Shown here piece after piece: positions 62,467 through 64,000 of a stretch of 64,000 nt of DNA. Each line of letters opens with the position of its first letter. Position 1 is the first letter of the stretch. The position numbers and the translations under genes were made by a program. The notes below the pieces were generated by a model, which was given only the letters and a program-made list of their open reading frames with translations, made no database searches and was not told where the DNA came from. Source of the stretch: Bacillus sp. OV166 (GTDB lineage Bacteria; Bacillota; Bacilli; Bacillales; Cytobacillaceae); the NCBI RefSeq assembly GCF_900177675.1, contig NZ_FXWM01000001.1, forward strand, positions 815,001 to 879,000, in the 5' to 3' direction.

Positions 62467-63429
62467 ATGGCTGATGTAACGGTTGTAGGCAGTATCAATA
62501 TGGATATAGTAGCTCTAACTAACCACTATCCTCAGCATGGGGAAACGATTTTTGGGGAACGGATGGAGCTTTTAGCGGGGGGAAAAGGAGCGAACCAGGC
62601 AACGGCTTGTGCCCGTTTAGGAAAATCAGTATATATGGTTGGTTCTATCGGTCAAGATTCACACGGAGATATACTCTATGATTCCTTTCAAACCAATGGT
62701 GTAAATACAGCTTTTGTAAAGCGGGTAAAAGATTATTCCACGGGTTGCGCGATTATTACAATCGATCCTACGGCAGAAAATACGATGCTTGTGTTGAGAG
62801 GGGCAAATGATGCCTTAACAAAAGAGGATATTCGTCATGCCTTTTCTCAGATTAGTGATAGTAAAGTGCTGCTTGTACAAATGGAAATACCGGAAGAAGC
62901 TGTAATTGAGGCAATGATTGAAGCTAAAAAGAAAGGGATGTATGTCATCCTTGATCCAGCCCCGGCCGAGGGTGTTACGGAAAGAGCATTGGGCTATGCC
63001 GATTTAATCGTTCCGAATCGGCAAGAAACAAAACAACTAACGGGTATTGATGTTGTTTCGGTTGATGATGCTTTTAAGGCGGCTAAGTATTTCGAGCTAA
63101 TAGGTGTGAAAAACAGCATTATTAAAATGGCTGAAAAAGGCTCTTTAGTTTATCAAGAGGGGAAAATTGAATTTATAGAGCCGATCACAGTTAAAGCTTT
63201 GGATACAGTAGGAGCTGGAGATTCATATGCTGGCGCATTGGCTTGTGCAATCGCTGATGGTGAAAATCTCGTGTCAGCTGCTAGATTCGCTTCCATTGTA
63301 GGGGCGCTGAAAGTAACAAGATTAGGGGCGCAGGCTGGACTTCCTACAATAGAAGAAGTAGACAAGTTTTGTGAGGAATGGGATGTAATATATTACCAGA
63401 TTGGAGAAAGAAAATCATCACATGCTTAA
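62467..63429 (+). CDS. PfkB-family carbohydrate kinase
   Basis: 320 residues with GGAGGGG before ATG 62467. It starts DVTVVGSINMDIVALTNHYPQHGETIFGERMELLAGGKGANQATACARLGK (sugar-binding GGKGANQ), has LDPAPAEG and the catalytic DTVGAGDSYAGALACA. The closest functional class is ribokinase-like, but ribose, allulose or another sugar are possible. It sits 18 nt after the epimerase gene and 27 nt before the ABC ATPase gene, one operon. The ribokinase at 49547 is a different branch of the same family. Confidence 0.88.
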   Translation: MADVTVVGSINMDIVALTNHYPQHGETIFGERMELLAGGKGANQATACARLGKSVYMVGSIGQDSHGDILYDSFQTNGVNTAFVKRVKDYSTGCAIITIDPTAENTMLVLRGANDALTKEDIRHAFSQISDSKVLLVQMEIPEEAVIEAMIEAKKKGMYVILDPAPAEGVTERALGYADLIVPNRQETKQLTGIDVVSVDDAFKAAKYFELIGVKNSIIKMAEKGSLVYQEGKIEFIEPITVKALDTVGAGDSYAGALACAIADGENLVSAARFASIVGALKVTRLGAQAGLPTIEEVDKFCEEWDVIYYQIGERKSSHA

Positions 63430-63456
63430 ATTTCAAGAATTGAAAGGGTGAGCAAT

Positions 63457-64000
63457 ATGTCAGGTTATTTGCTGCAGATGACCCAGATTAGTAAAACATT
63501 TCCTGGTGTTAAGGCACTTGAGGATGTAAAGCTTGAAGTGAAGCCAGGGGAAGTGCATGCTTTAATTGGTGAAAACGGAGCAGGAAAATCAACTTTAATT
63601 AAAATACTTGCAGGGATTCATCAGCCCGATGCTGATGCAAAGTTTTTCTTTGAAGGAAAGGAAGCTGATATTCGTAAACCGATTGATGCAACGTTAAAGG
63701 GAATTTCAATTATTTATCAAGATTTAAGCTTATTCCCAAACCTTTCAGTAGCTGAGAATATATATATCGGCAGAGATAGCACGAAAAGGCCATGGAAGAA
63801 AATTAGCTGGAGTGAAATGGAAGCGGTTGCTAAAAAGGCGTTAAAGGAGCTTGATTTTGACGTTGATGTGCACCTTCCTGTTGAGAAATTAAGTATTGCC
63901 CAGCAGCAGCTAATTGAAATTGCAAGAGCATTGGCGTTCGATTCAAAGCTCATTGTCATGGATGAGCCAACCTCATCTTTGTCTGCCGGCGAAGTAGAGA
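63457..64000 (+). CDS. Sugar ABC transporter ATP-binding protein (3' end outside window)
   Basis: The first 181 residues, open to the window edge; ATG 63457 follows GAAAGGGTGAG. Walker A is GENGAGKST, the Q-loop YQDLSLFPNL, the signature LSIAQQQLIEIARAL and Walker B LIVMDEPTSSLS. This is the first half of a double-cassette RbsA/MglA/XylG-type ATPase that takes up monosaccharides. The full protein should be about 500 residues. Permease genes are expected beyond the window. It completes the picture of a sugar locus sensed by the three-component system upstream. Confidence 0.92.
   Translation, partial: MSGYLLQMTQISKTFPGVKALEDVKLEVKPGEVHALIGENGAGKSTLIKILAGIHQPDADAKFFFEGKEADIRKPIDATLKGISIIYQDLSLFPNLSVAENIYIGRDSTKRPWKKISWSEMEAVAKKALKELDFDVDVHLPVEKLSIAQQQLIEIARALAFDSKLIVMDEPTSSLSAGEVE

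Overview
The window is low-GC DNA of a Gram-positive, endospore-forming Bacillaceae-type bacterium (Bacillus/Neobacillus-like; the genus is an inference). The grounds are strong AGGAGG-type ribosome binding sites, TTG and GTG starts, many U-tailed hairpin terminators, a complete gerA-type germinant-receptor operon, a spore-coat-like Ser/Gly/Cys protein, two YesM/YesN two-component systems, a Gram-positive BirA operator and a perfect cre site. No rRNA, tRNA or CRISPR was found.

Layout. 1-5.6 kb: end of a glycosyltransferase convergent with a coat-like repeat protein, a tiny zinc-ribbon protein, a small phospholipase-A2-like protein, a lone FabF, then RlmN-family and Trm11-like RNA methyltransferases. 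5.8-16.3 kb: a sugar-uptake locus (YesMN-type regulators, binding protein, two permeases, amylo-1,6-glucosidase-like enzyme, GH13 alpha-glucosidase) with no ATPase of its own. 16.5-21.6 kb: NUDIX hydrolase, Cys/His-repeat protein, alpha/beta hydrolase, a 52-bp minisatellite, a VOC gene remnant, BirA-controlled bioB and an RMD1/YagE protein. 21.8-25.7 kb: the germinant-receptor operon. 25.9-33 kb: LOG-family protein, integrase fragment, a large secreted GH85 endo-beta-N-acetylglucosaminidase, an IclR fragment and a Gfo/Idh oxidoreductase. 33.3-35.6 kb: LytTR regulator and CoA-transferase. 36.3-39.2 kb: carboxynorspermidine pathway genes behind a long structured leader.

39.5-48.4 kb is the most unusual block. 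A PucR regulator is followed by an Asp/Glu-racemase-like protein, an EamA transporter, an OPT-family transporter, DUF917, DUF1177, AroM-family and M29-peptidase-like proteins, all on one strand. It looks like a dedicated uptake and breakdown route for an unknown peptide or amino-acid derivative.

48.5-50.4 kb is the scar of a deletion that joined a headless GntR regulator to a headless nucleoside hydrolase, leaving ribokinase intact. 50.6-55.5 kb holds a 54-residue peptide, a GC-rich (possibly acquired) secreted GH3 beta-glucosidase with a perfect cre site, a reductase lacking its FMN domain, and a YaiI/YqxD protein. 55.8-56.7 kb is a broken IS4-type transposase. 56.8-64 kb is a sugar locus in which a periplasmic-binding-type lipoprotein overlaps a histidine kinase and AraC-type regulator, followed by a ribulose/allulose-phosphate epimerase, a PfkB kinase and the start of a sugar ABC ATPase cut by the window edge. 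Gene decay is frequent: integrase, IclR, GntR, nucleoside hydrolase, VOC, RMD1-copy and IS4 remnants all sit between intact operons.
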